Positions 5,189-5,216 of a DNA stretch of 5,216 bases are shown here, one piece after another. The translations under genes were made by a program, and so were the position numbers. Source of the stretch: Aquificaceae bacterium UBA2488 (GTDB lineage Bacteria > Aquificota > Aquificia > Aquificales > Aquificaceae); NCBI GenBank assembly GCA_002341805.1, contig DDOS01000031.1, positions 7,472 to 12,687 on the forward strand. Reading direction: 5' to 3'. The first letter of the stretch is position 1. Every line of letters begins with the position of its first letter. A model generated the notes under the pieces. That model was not told the origin of the DNA. It saw only the letters and a list, made by a program, of their open reading frames with translations, and did no database searches.

Positions 5189-5216
5189 TCTACGAAGAGT
5201 TTGATCCTGGCTCAGC
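5189..5216 (+). rRNA. rrs: 16S ribosomal RNA, 5' end only
   Basis: AGAGTTTGATCCTGGCTCAG (5196-5215) is the universal 16S sequence at E. coli positions 8-27, which puts the mature 5' end near 5189. The gene is cut by the window after 28 bases. The base after CTCAG is C, as in lineages with a CTCAGCGCGAACG-like start, which is weak taxonomic evidence. Confidence 0.95.

Noticed and set aside
5178..5204. Small open frame starting ATGGATAAAATT before 16S
   Set aside because: It is only eight codons, runs into the 16S gene, and has no Shine-Dalgarno; it is leader RNA.

Overview
The window is AT-rich bacterial chromosome, densely packed with genes, and ends at the first bases of a 16S rRNA gene. 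The cmk, ubiX and fmt products, the encapsulin, and the 16S start followed by C (CTCAGC) would fit a deep-branching, possibly thermophilic lineage such as a low-GC member of the Aquificota (Hydrogenobaculum-like). That placement is an impression from recall and is tentative; nothing in the window proves it. Base composition looks uniform and I see no transposase, integrase, tRNA, CRISPR array or other sign of recent transfer.

Left part (1-2274). A mostly helical protein of unknown function (plus strand, possibly cut by the window edge) runs convergently into a two-gene minus-strand operon. The promoter-proximal gene of that operon is a family 1 encapsulin shell protein. Nine bases after it comes a 308-residue ferritin-like protein whose C-terminus is a recognisable encapsulin targeting peptide (LTVGSLFGKNK). 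Together they should form an iron-handling protein nanocompartment: the shell self-assembles and the ferritin-like cargo is captured inside through its tail. The cargo is unusual. Its first half is a bacterioferritin-like four-helix domain with all six expected di-iron ligands. Its second half looks like a repeat of the same fold in which most ligand positions are replaced.

Middle (2275-2411). A compact divergent promoter region serves the encapsulin operon on the minus strand and the cmk operon on the plus strand. A short palindrome lies on the encapsulin promoter and could be an operator.

Right part (2412-5005). Four plus-strand genes overlap by 8, 4 and 1 bases: cmk (CMP kinase), ubiX (flavin prenyltransferase), fmt (methionyl-tRNA formyltransferase) and a PAP2-type membrane lipid phosphatase with an altered motif 2. 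The overlaps indicate one mRNA with coupled translation, mixing nucleotide, cofactor, translation-initiation and envelope-lipid functions.

End (5006-5216). No clear terminator follows the PAP2 gene. Instead there is an AT-rich stretch, a perfect sigma-70 consensus promoter (TTGACA, 17 bases, TATAAT), a leader of about 105 bases with a hairpin and a possible boxA, and then the first 28 or so bases of 16S rRNA.
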